DNA from: Sambucus nigra
Taxonomy: Eukaryota > Streptophyta > Magnoliopsida > Dipsacales > Adoxaceae
Assembly: GCA_949130495.1 (NCBI GenBank)
Contig: CASBWL010000424.1
Location: 124,001-188,000 of the forward strand
Direction of reading: 5' to 3'
Length of the DNA stretch: 64,000 bases
In this document: piece by piece, positions 12,071 to 24,871 of the stretch
How the letters are laid out: each line of letters starts with the position of its first letter
How positions within the stretch are numbered: position 1 is the stretch's first letter
Notes under the pieces: model-generated
Database searches by the model: none
Told to the model about the DNA's origin: nothing
The model's input: only the letters and a program-made list of their open reading frames with translations
Program-made: the position numbers and the translations under genes

Positions 12071-13896
12071 TATTTTATCCGTTTCTTTATTTAGTCCATG
12101 TTTTTGCTCACATGTTAGTAACTTAGTATGCTTTTCTTAGAAAAATTAAAATTTTCAAAAATATTTTCTTTCTTTTTTCTCCTTTATTGGGCATTTTGCC
12201 TTTGTTTTCGATGATAAATTTCAATAACTGCCTGATCCAATTGACAACCCAATGATGTATTTTCTCATTTTTATAAGTTATTAGACGTTAGTCCTTAATT
12301 ATTGATATTATGAATAACTTCATGAATTAAACTTTAATCCCATGATCACATGCACTTTTATGGTTATATTGATTTGGTTTAAGATTTTTATAACTCGGTA
12401 ATCTTTTGTTGCACTGTATAGACTTACAACGAGTAAGCTTTGTACCTTTCGTCGTTTGTGAGTGTATACACAATTCTTTTCTCTTTGAAAACGTTGAATT
12501 CTTTGGTAATCTCTCTATTCTTTCATTTGAATATTCATTAATTGAGTTCATACTTGAAATGTGTTACTTGAGCATGATTTTCATATATTGTTTTGACTCG
12601 AGAATTGCATAAACTTTTGGAAATGATCATAGGCCATCTTTTTTATATCACCCATATTAACCTTGACCTCACCCTTAAATGTTTACCCTCGTTAACCCCT
12701 TTGAGCATAAATATAGCCTTTCGTTTCATAACCCAAATTCCCATAACCAACTCTAAATTGGAGTTATAGCCCATATATAGACTTTCCATACCTTTGTTTG
12801 GAATTTTGCTTGGGATTGAATGATGTTGTTATGATGTCGATTGCAATTTAGGCACATGAGAGTTTGAAAAGTAAAGAAAATGAAGAAGTGAAAAAAGAGA
12901 GAAAAAGAGAAAGAAAAAAGCAAAAGAAAACAAAAGAAAAAATGAGAAAAAGAAGAAAAGAAAAGAAAGAGAAAGTTGTAAATGTTGTGTATATAGTTCA
13001 ATAAGCTTTGATTACTCTCCCCGATGATATATCTAATGTCGTTTTGTAAGTTGTTTTCCAATTTTTTATATTGCCCGCATTTTCCCATTATCTCGAGTTT
13101 TCATTCCGAAGACTTTGAATCCGTACATACATTCCTTCATTTCATACCCTAGCCTAACCTACATTACAACCCTATTAAATTCCTATGTGATCTTAGGTTG
13201 ATGTAATTTAAAAGTCATAATAGTTTTGATAATCTATAAAAATGCATTTCGCCTCCTTTAATGTGTGGTATCCTTTCATTGAGATTGCAGTTTTTCAGTT
13301 TATATATAGCATTCTTCATTTGTGACATGTGTTCGGCCTAGTTTCCCTTTATATTTACTCTTTATGCTCGCATGTTTCGTGTGTTACCTCCCTGTTTTGA
13401 GTGAATTCACTTGATGAGTGTAATGCCCGTGAGGATTGAATATATGCTTGGTTTAACGCTTATTCGGTTTATTTAAGTTTTTGCCAAATCACACTTTGCA
13501 TGTGCTCGCCCGCCTCCCACATTTTAAAGTTTCAATTCTATGAGGTACATTCTATAATGTTAATGGTTCAGACTTTTGTGTGAATTCATTCACTTTTCAA
13601 ATAATGCGTATGAAATCTTGTTCAGTTTTGTTGGGCCTGTCGCATGTTGGGTTGGGCATATTTTGAGAAAACCATGTGATGTTTATGGGTACCATCCCTG
13701 AAAACCCTCACGAGATGACACTCGTCTACTAGGGTGACCTAGGGGTTTAACGGCTTATTACATATGCTAAATGCAATTGAATCGCCCGCGAAAGTGGCCT
13801 TTTGCTTTTATACCATACTTTTGGCCTATATCCTTCTTTTGGTTTGGTTTTAGTTCTTGTTGAATCCTATTTCCTTGCTAGGGACTAGCAATGTGT
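12071..13896 (+). other. Non-coding internal tail of the Athila-like element
   Basis: No ORF of interest. The antisense copy at 4743-6290 preserves it over most of its length, so it belongs to the family. It includes a roughly 110-base purine-rich, A/G-only stretch at about 12868-12976, which produces the spurious minus-strand frame at 12753-13088. Confidence 0.7.
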
Positions 13897-13909
13897 AAGT
13901 TAGGGTGTG
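13897..13909 (+). promoter_or_regulatory. Polypurine tract of the Athila-like element
   Basis: AAGTTAGGGTGTG abuts the 3' LTR start. The antisense copy has GTTAGGGGGTG in the same place. Confidence 0.75.
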
Positions 13910-15378
13910 TGATAATACGCAAATACTGCATATTTCATCCTCTGAACCTACGCATTTTAGCCCCTCGGGTATTTTATTCCCTATATTCATGCTCGTTAAC
14001 CAGACAACCTCGGATTTCTACGTTAACATATTTTGCAGGGGTTAATTAAGCCTTTGTAGGTAATTGGATGCTAAGTGTGAACTTCGGACGCGTCTCGCTC
14101 GATTTTCATGCACAACTGCATGTTCAAGGGCATTTTAGTCTTTTCACAGCTTGGGCACCTGGCCCGTCATCTCACGAAAGTTGTAGCCCTCCTCGTTAGC
14201 TTCGTATGGCCATGAACGGTACACAATTCCGAGTCCGTATGAAGAAGTTACGACGATTTCAGTGTGCTGCCCCTGCTTGATCGATCGATCGACGATATTG
14301 GTCGATCGATCGACATTTCTGTTCAGCCAAAATTTGTCCTTGATCGATCGATCGACCATTTTTATCGATCGATCGATGCCCTGTTTTCAGGAGATATTTT
14401 TCTTTTCTTTTATTTCTTCTTTTCTTTTATTCCCACTTACTATATAAAGCAATTTTGTTGTAATAAGACCAGATATTCTGTATATACACGATTTTAGGTT
14501 AGTTTAGCTTAGGGTTTGGGGGTTTTTGCTTGGTACTTCTTCATTTCTCTTGGGTTTGACACCCCATTTGGATTGTAAGTTGACTATTCATCTCCCCTAC
14601 CATTTAATATAGTTGTATTTATTCATTTCTTGCTTTCTAGTGTAGTTTTCATGCTTTCTAAATTGGGGTTACTTGATTTCTTTACACGCTTTCTAGTATA
14701 ACTTTATCACATTTTTTTATCGCATTTATTTACCGCGTTTTTATGATGCTTTCTAGGTAATTTAAATTAGGTTGTGTTTTAAATGAACTCACTCGGGTTG
14801 ACGCGTTGCTTTGCTTTGGTGATGGTGTTTATGGGTCTATTTCGAGTGCGCTGTCCTAGTTATTACGCCTAGGAGATTTGACGGGGCATATCATGTATGT
14901 CCCGTTCTTTCGACCTTTTCCGCATAGTTTTCGGGATATTTGTTGATGCCAAAATCTTATTAGGCTTTTATGATGATTTAGGGCGTAACAACCCTTGATT
15001 TAATTAACTGTCGAAATGAGACGCGCTCTTAATAACTAATCATTTTATACTAATTAACTCGGGTGAGGGATATTCGACGCAACCTATAGTTTTATTGCTT
15101 TGTTAATCTAGTTTCAATACACTCGCTAAGATTAATAATTTCCCTTTTATGCATCTTTTCCTTTTTAGTTTGTAATCACCTTTTACACTTTTATTTCGAA
15201 ATATTAAATCATATAAATTCTAGCAACTCGTCTCTGTGGGTTTTTGATACCCGACTTACCGCTATACTCACCAGTTGAGTGTAGTCGTAATTTAAGTTTT
15301 TGTATAGTTCAGGTGAGCCGAGCATAAAACGATCGGCACGTAGGTGACTCTTGCGCTGTGGCAAAACCCTGTTTATCA
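13910..15378 (+). repeat. 3' LTR of the Athila-like element
   Basis: 1469 bp, partner of 9042-10555. Its palindrome cluster is at 14279-14378. It ends TTTATCA, followed by the GTAAC duplication. Confidence 0.9.
14279..14378. repeat. TCGATCGA palindrome cluster, Athila-like 3' LTR
   Basis: Four complete blocks; the fourth is intact here (ATCGATCGATCGAT), whereas in the 5' LTR it is degraded. Confidence 0.9.
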
Positions 15379-15383
15379 GTAAC

Positions 15384-16590
15384 TTTTAGTACCATGTTTT
15401 AGTTTACCAGAGGTCTAAGAACAATACAAATCATTTAATCTCTACTCACTCAATGATTTGACAATTATAATGTCTTAGTATCCATCCGTAGGTCTTGATC
15501 CCAATGGGGATCTCTCCTTCTATAGTAAATGAGTATGAGGGAATGTATGTTAAGGACAAAGCATGGGATTTACAACTTGTACTACTCTATTGGTTGGGCT
15601 GCTGCATCTTATTAGTGGATTACAACCAAGGTGTTGAATGCTTCAAAGGGTTACTCATGATGGAATGTCCCTGTACATGTTGGTTGTCGATGGTGACACT
15701 CACATGGCACTCGTGAGTCATTAACAATTTTATAAAAGTATATTTTGTTAGTTAGCCTTGTTGGCCACGATCTCGTTTCTTCAAATATGAAAGATGCAGA
15801 ACACATTGCATGTGCCCGAGCTGCTGTGTTGAGCCGAGGTTATCACTTGGTACATCTGTTTGGCTGGGTATGAGCTCTTACTCTATTTAGTGGTTTTACT
15901 CAGTTCTCTTTGGGTCATGGGATGCTTTACAAATATGGTATAACAATGGGTGTGTCTAACTACAGTTACGCCAGTGGAGAAATAAAGGTTATGCCGTCGA
16001 CATGGATATATAATTATGTGGATATATAATCAAAAAAACATATATGCATATATATAAATGAACAAATATGCATACATATAATATATACTTATACATATAC
16101 ATGTATATACACACACACACACGTATATATAATATGTCTTAAATATAAAAGAAACAGTTCATCCATTCAGTTCCATAACTTCACGCGTAACAACAGAAAT
16201 GAAGAATCTTAGATACCAATATACTCTTGAAAGGAAATCAATCCATTGGCCACTAAAATCCGAAATTTCCTACTGCAAACAAAATAGATAATTCGCAAAT
16301 TTAGGGATATATATGAAAACTTCAAATAGTATGTCTATTTATAGCTAAAGCTTTAGTCCTACTAATTTAATACAGAAAACTTCCATCGTAATCTAATTAG
16401 CGCCTAAGCAGAATCCCAACAATTAAACTTCAAAACTTGCTTGCCTTTAATGTCCTTTCAAAATGTCCAAAATATTCCTTTTAAGATGCAAGAATAGCTA
16501 CAAGATATTTCCCACTAATGAAATAAGATATTTACCATATATATGATTAATCACATTCACAGTTTTCAACCCATTAAACATGTTTTTCTT
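15384..16590. other. Unassigned sequence with a possible decayed exon
   Basis: Right flank of the Athila-like insertion. At 15784-15870 (+) an open stretch containing MKDAEHIACARAAVLSRGYH ends at GGCTGG followed by GTATGAGC, which would be a usable splice donor. I cannot assign it to a family; another stretch at about 15650-15720 looks weakly coding in a different frame. Stops and the lack of context argue for a gene fragment or chance. A TA/CA microsatellite lies at 16020-16133. Nothing else is recognisable. Confidence 0.25.
16020..16133. repeat. TA/CA microsatellite-rich stretch
   Basis: Imperfect TATATA and CATATA units surround a short (AC)n run near 16110. Confidence 0.8.
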
Positions 16591-17496
16591 TATCATACAA
16601 ATAGGAATCCATTTATTAATAAGCCTTAAATGAGATAAGTCATTCCTAACAAAGAATATAGCTCAGTTATGTACAAACCATCAAAAGATGTATAGAATGA
16701 TGTTCCATAAATGTTATATAAAGAAAACCCTTAGGGTAGTCGCACATTATTGATAATTTGGTGAGTGGCAGCAGCCGTTTGAAAATTGAAAAATTGAAAG
16801 GTAGAGCTACCAATTTCCCATCATAATTCAGCTGCAACAATTGACGTCAAATATGTGATAACACGTAATATTAGATGAAATGTTGGCGTAAGTGACAAAT
16901 CGGACAACGGGACTAGAAGTGATAACACTTTGAGATAAAATATTGATATCTACTTAGCAATCATTCACTATTAGAATATTTACATTAGAATGTAAGTCTA
17001 CAAGTTAAAGATAGTTATATACTCGTGTCAAATATGAAATTTGGATTCCAGTAATTCATCCACAACGCGCATTTATAATGTACATAATGAAAATAATAGA
17101 GCCTATTTTGTTCATTTTTCTTTTTGCATATGCTAAAGTGGACCTTTTAGTCATAGCATATTTTATTGTTTAGGTAGATATAGGAAATATTCCCATTATT
17201 GTGTCCTCCGTAATGTTATTTCCATTTTAGGGACACTTAGCTAGCAAGTCCCTGTTTATTTTAATTGATGAATTTCTTCATTTGCATCCAATAGGTATCA
17301 AAGTGTGGTTATACGTCTTTGTGTAAACAAACATGGCCTTCAAAAAATCACCACATTTAACTCATTTGGAAAACCAAATATCTAAAATGGAATAACTTAT
17401 GGAACTAAAGAATATGTCTGGAGAAACCAAAAATGCATCTCAATTGATAAAACCCCCCCAATGAAAATGATTACACCTAATTCTAAATCACCGTTC
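16591..17496 (+). mobile_element. Old LTR end, primer site and gag start
   Basis: TAGGTATCAAAG at 17292-17303 resembles the initiator tRNA-Met primer site, and an ATG at 17333 opens a frame with HLENQISKME, a short heptad-like stretch common at Gag N-termini, followed by a stop. The upstream 700 bp could be its LTR but the LTR start was not found. It is cut by element A at 17497 and would continue at 40083. Confidence 0.35.
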
Positions 17497-19284
17497 TGTA
17501 ATACCCCGTATTTTTATGCTATATTAATTTGGGGATTTATTAAATTTAATGTGAATTAATTATTTATAATAAATTCGGAAATTAATCACTTTATAATTAT
17601 TAACGTGATGTGAGTTAGTAATTATGGGAAACTTGTTGTTGAATATTACTAATGAGTAAAGTAATATATAATATTGGTTATATTAAATGTCACGAGTGAA
17701 TAAAATGACCATTTTGGAAATTTGAGTCGGGACGCGCCCGGGTCGCGTCAGGACTAAATATTGATGAGTAAAAGTGAATATATTATAAGTCACTTGTATC
17801 GTCGTTTTGAGTGCGCCAAAGTGTCCGGAAGGGTCGAGATAGTTCGAAAAGTGTACCCGTGGGTATAATTTGGGTCTCAGGGCATTTTTAGGCTTAATTA
17901 GTACCCCAGGAGGGCATTTTGGACATTTTACATTTTTGGGTAATTAAACCAACGAAAATTCAAGGGATATATCAGATGTCTAAGGTTTTCTTCTAGGGTT
18001 AAAACAACCAAAGACAAGTGACGTCCATAGGAGAGGGAAGGAGAGGCTTTTCCAAGCAATCCAAGGCCAACGATTCACCCGGTTGCACCGCCACCACCAC
18101 CAACGCGTAGATCACGCGACGGGGAATGCAACCACACCAAATTCGTCATCAAACCGGAACGTCGAAAATCCCATGCAAGTGTTTATCTTACATATTTTCA
18201 TTAATGCATCACTCATGTTAGTCTAGGGATGATTAGGATGAGTTCTATGGAAGAAAACCAAAATTTGAGATAGGAAATCGCATGTAGTAATGACTTGAAT
18301 GTTAATCTGGAAACCCCTTAACATGTAGAGGATTAAACCACCAAATTTTGATGTTTTAGAAGAAGAAAATTCTAGAAAGGACTGATTAGAACCATGTTAA
18401 AAAGAATTCTAGGGTTCTTGAGATTTACATGAATTTTGGCCTGTTAATCCATGATTATTAATGGAAATTTGCATGCTTTACGTAAAAGATGTATGGAATG
18501 AATTTAGACTATTAGTAGTAAAAATTTCTTGACGATTGGGAATGAAAAGTTTGGATTTGGATGGAGTTATGTGAGAAAATTCGTAACTGATAACTGCAGA
18601 ATTCGCCATACCTGCTTGATCGATCGATCGAGCCAAGAGCTTCGATCGATCGAAGGTTCGATCGATCGAGCCCCAGACCTCTATCGATCGAACCCTTCTG
18701 GCAGACTCAAATTCCCCTTTTAAAATGGTTGAATTAATTCTAAATGAAGAATACTTCTTAGACATCCTAATTAAAATATTTTGGGAGATAAAGATGACCA
18801 GTAGGATTTATTAATGATTAAGAGACCTTTAATGTAAGGCGAAATTTATATTTTTGGAATGTTTATATCTAAGGGACGATGGAATTCTGTATTAAAGGAA
18901 GAGATACGTAAAATGGTTACGATGGACAATAGATGAATACCTACTGAATTTTATACTTGGGAGGATAGAGTCCATGAGTGTTACGTAGTAAGTTGGAATA
19001 ATCCCTCAAATTAAAGTTAGAGACGAACCGTTATACGTGATAACTAATAATGGGAAAATAAGGATAAATGTCGTAATTATGGGATTAGAGATATACCTAA
19101 TTTGATATGGTAATAGTAGTATAGTTATATGACTGTGTTTATACATATACTATCTATGTGTGAAAATAATGCCCGCGCTACTTGATATTCCTGAGGTTAC
19201 CGCGCTGGGACAGTCTTATCTCGATGGGACCTTTATGGCGGATATTGACTCGTACCCTAGAAGATAGATATCCTTGGTACAGGC
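17497..19284 (+). repeat. Element A 5' LTR, first part
   Basis: Matches 37084-38842 closely, with a few differences per hundred bases at the start. It ends with CAGGC, the target duplication of element B, and resumes at 31292. The block around 17815-17880 with GTCCGGAAGGGTCGAGATAG is conserved in all Tekay-like LTRs here. Confidence 0.93.
18617..18691. repeat. TCGATCGA palindrome cluster, element A 5' LTR
   Basis: Four blocks. The 3' LTR has three at 38203-38252, lacking the segment with CCCCAGACCTCTATCGATCG. Confidence 0.92.
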
Positions 19285-22200
19285 TGTGACACCCCGCCAA
19301 ATTAAATACCGGGCGATCACTCCTTTATTAAATTAAAATCAAGGTGAACAGATGGTTCATTCTTAGCATCACTGTCGTGAAAATAAATTTTTCCAAATTA
19401 ACACCCTAATTAATTAAGCTAAGTGTCAAAAGCATTTTTTTAACATTTCCTTCCAAGTTCTATTTTTAAAGAAAATCATTTATTTAATTATTAACATCAT
19501 TAACAATAAATAATAATCATACCACAAATGTTCGGGAACAAAATCCAATTAATTTAAACATTCAACATCCAAAGTCCCAACATTTAAAACTTAAAGTAAA
19601 ACATTCATGCTGAATAAATCCCAACGTAACAGTACTAGAAATAACTGAAATACAAATGTCCCAATAAAACAGATAAATAGTGGAAAGGGCGACACATGCC
19701 CAATAAATGAGAATGATAGATGTGGAATCAAGTAAACGAAGTTGTCTATGCAAGTGGCCTGCAACTCCCACCTAAGCTGCAGCACGTTCCTTTCAAAGGA
19801 TCCTAAGCAAGACGCCCCTGTGGCTGGGCACCTGTAATACATACATATATATACAAGAGAGAGAAAGAGAAAAAGGAACGGGTCAGAGCCCGATAGTGTG
19901 TTTGATTTAAAATTCATTTAGCAAGTATTTAAATTGATACAGGCCAATGCAACAACATATTAGTGTGACACTCTCTTGAGAAATTCTCACCTCTCTTCTA
20001 ATGTGCACACCTATCACACTAACCTTCCCCATAGTCTATCTCATCATATACCACACTATCCTTCCCCAATTATTTAACTTATCTTAGGTTATTCGCAGGA
20101 TTTTCACACTGAACAACACAAGTATTTAAAACGAAGATTTCAACTTATAACCAAAGTTCTCATTTTAACTTTATTAATCAACAAAGTTTTCCAGTATCAC
20201 ATTATACTCTCTCAAAACACGTAATTATAATTTGAGTCATCAACCTTATCCTACTTACAAATTCACAGTAGGCAATTCCAGATTTCAGAATTTCATATAT
20301 ATATTAACTACTCGTAAAATATATATATATCATAACAACACCCCACATAAAAACTATGGTGCGGGAATACTCTACTATCCAACCCCATATCATTCATATT
20401 AAAGGGAATACAAATTCGGACTCACTCTCGAATTGTATTAGCACATACACAACAATATTGAGGCGAAGCATAGATTCCAAGTCTCTATGAGGATGGCACA
20501 TACCCTCGTCTCTTAGGACCGTCTGAACTATCAAATCGATAGCCTATACCAAGGATATCTATCTCCTAGGGTACGAGTCAATATCCCCCATAAGGAAACA
20601 CAGGATAAGACCATCCCAGCGCGGCAACCTCAGGGATAGCAAGTAGCGTGGGTATGATTTTCACATGTATATGATATAGGCATACACAATCATATAAATA
20701 TACCACTTTTATCATATTAATATAGGTTCCTCTCATTACCCATAATTACAACATTTATCCTTAATTTTCACATTATTAGTATTACGTATAAGAGTTCGTT
20801 TCTAACTTTAACTCGAAGTATTTTCTCATCTGAATACGTAACATGCATGGACTCTATCCTCCCAAGTATAAAATTCAGTAAGTGTCCTTTATATGTTCCA
20901 ACGTAACTTTCTTACGCAACTCTCCCGTTAATTCATAAATTCATCAACCCTTAAGTAATTATCCCACAAGTACAATTCTCGTCTCATATAAAGAATCCTA
21001 AAATTATTCATATGTCCTACTGGTCCTCTATATCTCCCAAAACATTTTATTAAGGATGCCCAAGAATTATTTCACATTAAATTGAATTTCAACTAATTAA
21101 TAAGGGGAAACATGAGTCTGCTAGGAGGGGTTGATCGATCGAGGTCTGGGGCTTGATCGAGCGAACCTTCGATCGATCGAAGCTCTGGGCTCGATCGATC
21201 GATCAAGCAGGTCTGCGAAATCTGCAGAATTGCAGTTACGGGTTTCATCTTCTAACTTACACCAAATCCATATTTTACAATCCCAAACGTCTCAAAATTT
21301 GTACTACTAACATCCTAATATGATATTATACATTTCCTACGTAAAGCATGTCAATTTACGTCACTAAACATGGATTAATCATGCCATAATTCATTTAAAT
21401 ATTCAAGAACCCTAGAAATCTCTAAATCATGGTTCCAATCTGTTTTTCCAAAAAAAAATTCTTATAAACATCATAATTTCGTGGGTAAATTCCTCTACAT
21501 GGCAAGGGTTTCCAGAATTCTCATTTAAACCATAACTACGTGCGATTCCTATCACAAAACATAGGTTTTCTTCCATAAAACTCATCCTAATCATTCATAC
21601 ACTAATATGAAAGATGCATCAACGAAATAAGCAAGATAAACACTTGCCTGGGATTTTCAGAAGTCTGTTTTGCAGATGATTTTGGTATGGTTGCGTTCCC
21701 CGTCGCGCGATCTATGCGTTGGTGGTGGTGGCGGTGCAACCGGATGGATTTTGGGCCTTGAATTTGCCTTGAGAGCTCTCTCCTTCCTCTCCTATGGCCG
21801 TTCTTGTGTTTAAGTTTTCTAACCCTATCTGACTAACCTAAATGGTTGATATAGATTACTGATTTTCGTGGGTTTAATTACCCAAAAATGTGAAATGTCC
21901 AAAACGCCCTCCCGGGGTACTAATTAGGCCAAAAAATGCCCCGAGACCCAAACTAAACCCCCGGGTACACTTTTCTGACTATCTCGACCCTTACGGACGC
22001 GTTGGCGCACTCCAAACGACCATACGAACAACTTAAAAAATATTCACTTTTATTTATCACTATTTAATCCCGACGCGACACGGGCGCGTCCCGACTCAAA
22101 TTTCCAAAATTGTCATTTTATTCACTCGTGACATTCAATATAACCAATATTATATATTAATTTGCTCACTAGTAATATTCAACAAATTTCCCATAATTAC

Positions 22201-22311
22201 TAACTCTCGTCACGTTAATAATTATAACATAAGATTTTTATTAAATAATTAACTCACATTAAATTTAATAAATCCCCATATTAATATAGCATAAAAATAC
22301 GGGGTATTACA
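19285..22311 (-). repeat. Element B 3' LTR
   Basis: 3027 bp, starts TGTGACACCCCGCC and ends GGGGTATTACA on the plus strand. About 3-4 differences per hundred bases from the other LTR where I compared them. The minus-strand open frame at 19591-19917 recurs in the other B LTR but not in A, so I do not call it a gene. Confidence 0.95.
21131..21207. repeat. TCGATCGA palindrome cluster, element B 3' LTR
   Basis: Four blocks, one mutated to TGATCGAGCGAA. The 5' LTR has three at 30112-30171. Confidence 0.9.
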
Positions 22312-22422
22312 TACTTCCCCCCTAATAACGGAATTTCGTCCCGAAATTCGGAAAACAAGGCATACCTGGTAAGAAAAAATCTGGATATCTCTCGCGCATA
22401 TCGGCCTCGCGCTCCCAAGTGG
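22312..22422 (-). pseudogene. Element B: last codons of pol and polypurine tract
   Basis: Continues the chromodomain-like tail interrupted by solo LTR D: TWEREADMRERYPDFF and a stop, then a purine tract TTAGGGGGGAAGTA (minus strand) at the LTR edge. Joined to 24872 across D through the AGTGG duplication. Confidence 0.85.
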
Positions 22423-24866
22423 TGTAATACCCCGTATTTTCTGTGATATTTATTTTTGGGATTAATTGAATTAAATGCGTATTAATTGGTAATTAATCCG
22501 TGTTAAGATACTAGAGAGATGCGAGTTGGTATTCGATTATATGTGCATATATGATTATATATGAATTTTGAATTATGAAGTTTGTCATGAGATTGAAATA
22601 CGGCAATTTGGAAATTTTGTTGAGACGCGTGTGATAGTCGCGTCAGGAATATTATTATTTTATTATAAAAGTGAATTTTAGTTCTATTATCCGTATGGTC
22701 ATTTTGAGTGCGCCAACGCATCCGGAAGGGTCGAGATAGTCAGAAAACACTAGCCGGGGGTTTAGTTTGGGTCCCGGGGTATTTTTAGGCCATACCGGCA
22801 ACATAAAGGGTATTTTGGTAATTTTGTACTTTTGGAAATTAAAAGTGACGAAAATTAGTAAATTATATCTGATGTGGATTTGACCCACTAAGCCACTAAT
22901 CAACCCACGTTAACCCAATAGGCTACGTAGGTTATTAGAATTAGGTTTCTAATTTATTTCCCAAAAACAAACCCTAGCCACCATAGCCATTGGAGAAGAA
23001 AGCTTGGAGAAAGAGAGATAGAAGGGAATTCTGCAGAAAGAGAGAGGGAACTTCTTCAAATCGTCATCAAAATCAGAGATTGAATCAAGGCAAGTGGTTT
23101 AATTTCAATTGATTCAATGCTATGTTTTCCATGTTTAGGAATTTTCGAAATTGATCTTGGAAGATGATATAGACCCATGAATTGGAAGTTAAAAGCTGTA
23201 AATTATGTTAGGTATTGCATGTAGTAATATTCTGGACGAATTAGGTGTTCAAAACAGAACCATTGATGATCTAAAAATGGATTTTAGAAGAAGTTTATTG
23301 ATGTTCTTGAAAGAAGAAGAAATCTGGAATTTTGATGTAGTTTTGATCTAAACAAAGCCCTTGAATGATGAATTATTGGTTGTAGAACGTTAATACTGTG
23401 GTAGGATGATTGTATGATGATAGTATAACATTATCTTAGAGTTTCATGCTTGTAAATGGTGTTTTGGGACGAATTGAAAACTGCAAAACGAAGTAGCCTG
23501 TAGCCTTACCTGATACGTTCGATCGATCGATGTTCATCAGTCGATCGATCGACCACCATCGATCGATCGAAGGAAAAGGTCGATCGATCGATCGACCTTC
23601 CCAAAATGAGTAAAGTTTTCCCTAATTTAATTTTTAAGGGTGGTAACCCTCGGAAAATATTATTGGAGACCTTATGAATACCCTTAGCCTTAAGGAAGAC
23701 CAGTAGGCATGATTATGATATTGGACCTTGATTAGAATTCAATTTGAGGAATTATTCTAAATTATTGAAATTCGATAAGTGAGATAATAGTTGGGTTAAT
23801 AGTGTAAATTTGTATAATTTGATGAAATGAGGTTTGGGGCTGAAGTAAAGACCTTAGGAATAAAGATGTTATATGTGGGAATCATAGCAACTTAATAATC
23901 TATTTTAGATAGGTTTTAAGTATAAGAAACTACGGCGTGAGACGTGTGGACAGTTTAACTTCTATATTATCGGGAAACTTGAAATATATGAAATTGGAAT
24001 AATGGTATAAAGATGTAGAGTATACCTTTATTGTTATTGAGATATCTAAGATGTGTGAATGCTTAGCATATAATTTTATGTGTATGACATACCTACCATA
24101 CTTGCTATCACGGGAGGTTTGCGTTCGCTTAGGGCCTTCTTATCCTTGTGTTGCCCGGATTTAGATTGGTTACCTCGATGAACATAGGTCATAGAAGGAC
24201 TTATTGGGATGTTAATAAGTTTGCTGATCGTGGAAGCGTAGGTATGTGCGTGACCCATGTGATGTGACTGTGTTCGCCTCCATTATTTGTGATGTTGTTA
24301 TCTGAACGATTCCTGAGAGATTCGGAATGCGTGATCCTTATGTACGTGATGTACCGGGATGGATATCAGAGTATGTGAGCACCGCAGCTTAGCCTTTGGG
24401 TGCTTATATTGTATATTTTTGATGTGAATATTATACGGTTAAATGAAAAGGAATTTGCTATGATAAATTGTCTGTATATTTATTATCACGTTGTGAAAAG
24501 ATAAAAAGGGGACTGAAATCAGTTATTCAGACCTTTGGCATGTAATTATTCAGGATTCAGACTTGTCATTTTATTCTTCAGTTGTGGGATTGTGGTGAGG
24601 AGTTTTCCTCCGGACTTCTATCTATTATTGTTGGTTATTTCATTACTTAGTTATGGTGAATGAATTATGTTGATGTTGTCCTTATTCTTTTATTGCATGT
24701 TAACCAGACTTAACTTAAAATTTGACAACTTACTTTTTAAATACTAGGTGGTTAGTAATCATTAAAATGTTTTCGACAGTGATGCTATTAACTAGACCAA
24801 CTTGGCATTTTGTATTAATTTAATAAAGGAGTAGCTACCCGGTATTTAATTAGTCGGGGTGTCACA
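22423..24866 (+). repeat. Solo LTR D (element C-related), inside B
   Basis: TGTAATACCCCGTA to GTGTCACA with exact AGTGG duplication (22418-22422 and 24867-24871) and no internal region: the expected product of recombination between two LTRs. It is closest to the LTRs of C (shared block at 24078-24260 with CTATCACGGGAGGTTTGCG) but about 500 bp shorter, lacking the module that contains GGGCTCTGACCCG. Its palindromes are TCGATCGA-type, unlike C. Confidence 0.93.
23519..23598. repeat. TCGATCGA palindrome cluster, solo LTR D
   Basis: Four blocks, the last extended (TCGATCGATCGATCGA). It sits where C has its TCGTTCGAACGA cluster. Confidence 0.92.
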
Positions 24867-24871
24867 AGTGG

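Larger units (their letters stand above)
9042..15378 (+). mobile_element. Full-length non-autonomous Athila-like LTR element
   Basis: Two LTRs start with TGATAATACGCAAATA and end with TATCA. The 5-bp duplication GTAAC flanks it exactly (9037-9041 and 15379-15383). The primer site matches tRNA-Asp, as in plant Athila-type elements; a purine tract precedes the 3' LTR. The internal region is only about 3.35 kb, with one acidic ORF and no protease, reverse transcriptase or integrase, so movement would need enzymes from elsewhere. The Athila assignment rests on primer type and general structure, not on pol. Confidence 0.85.

Noticed and set aside
12753..13088. Phe/Ser-rich minus-strand frame
   Set aside because: It is translation of the purine tract of the Athila-like internal tail.
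19591..19917. About 110-residue frame in the B LTRs (also 28526-28894), sense to the element
   Set aside because: It is shared only because the LTRs are copies; the homologous part of A does not keep it open.
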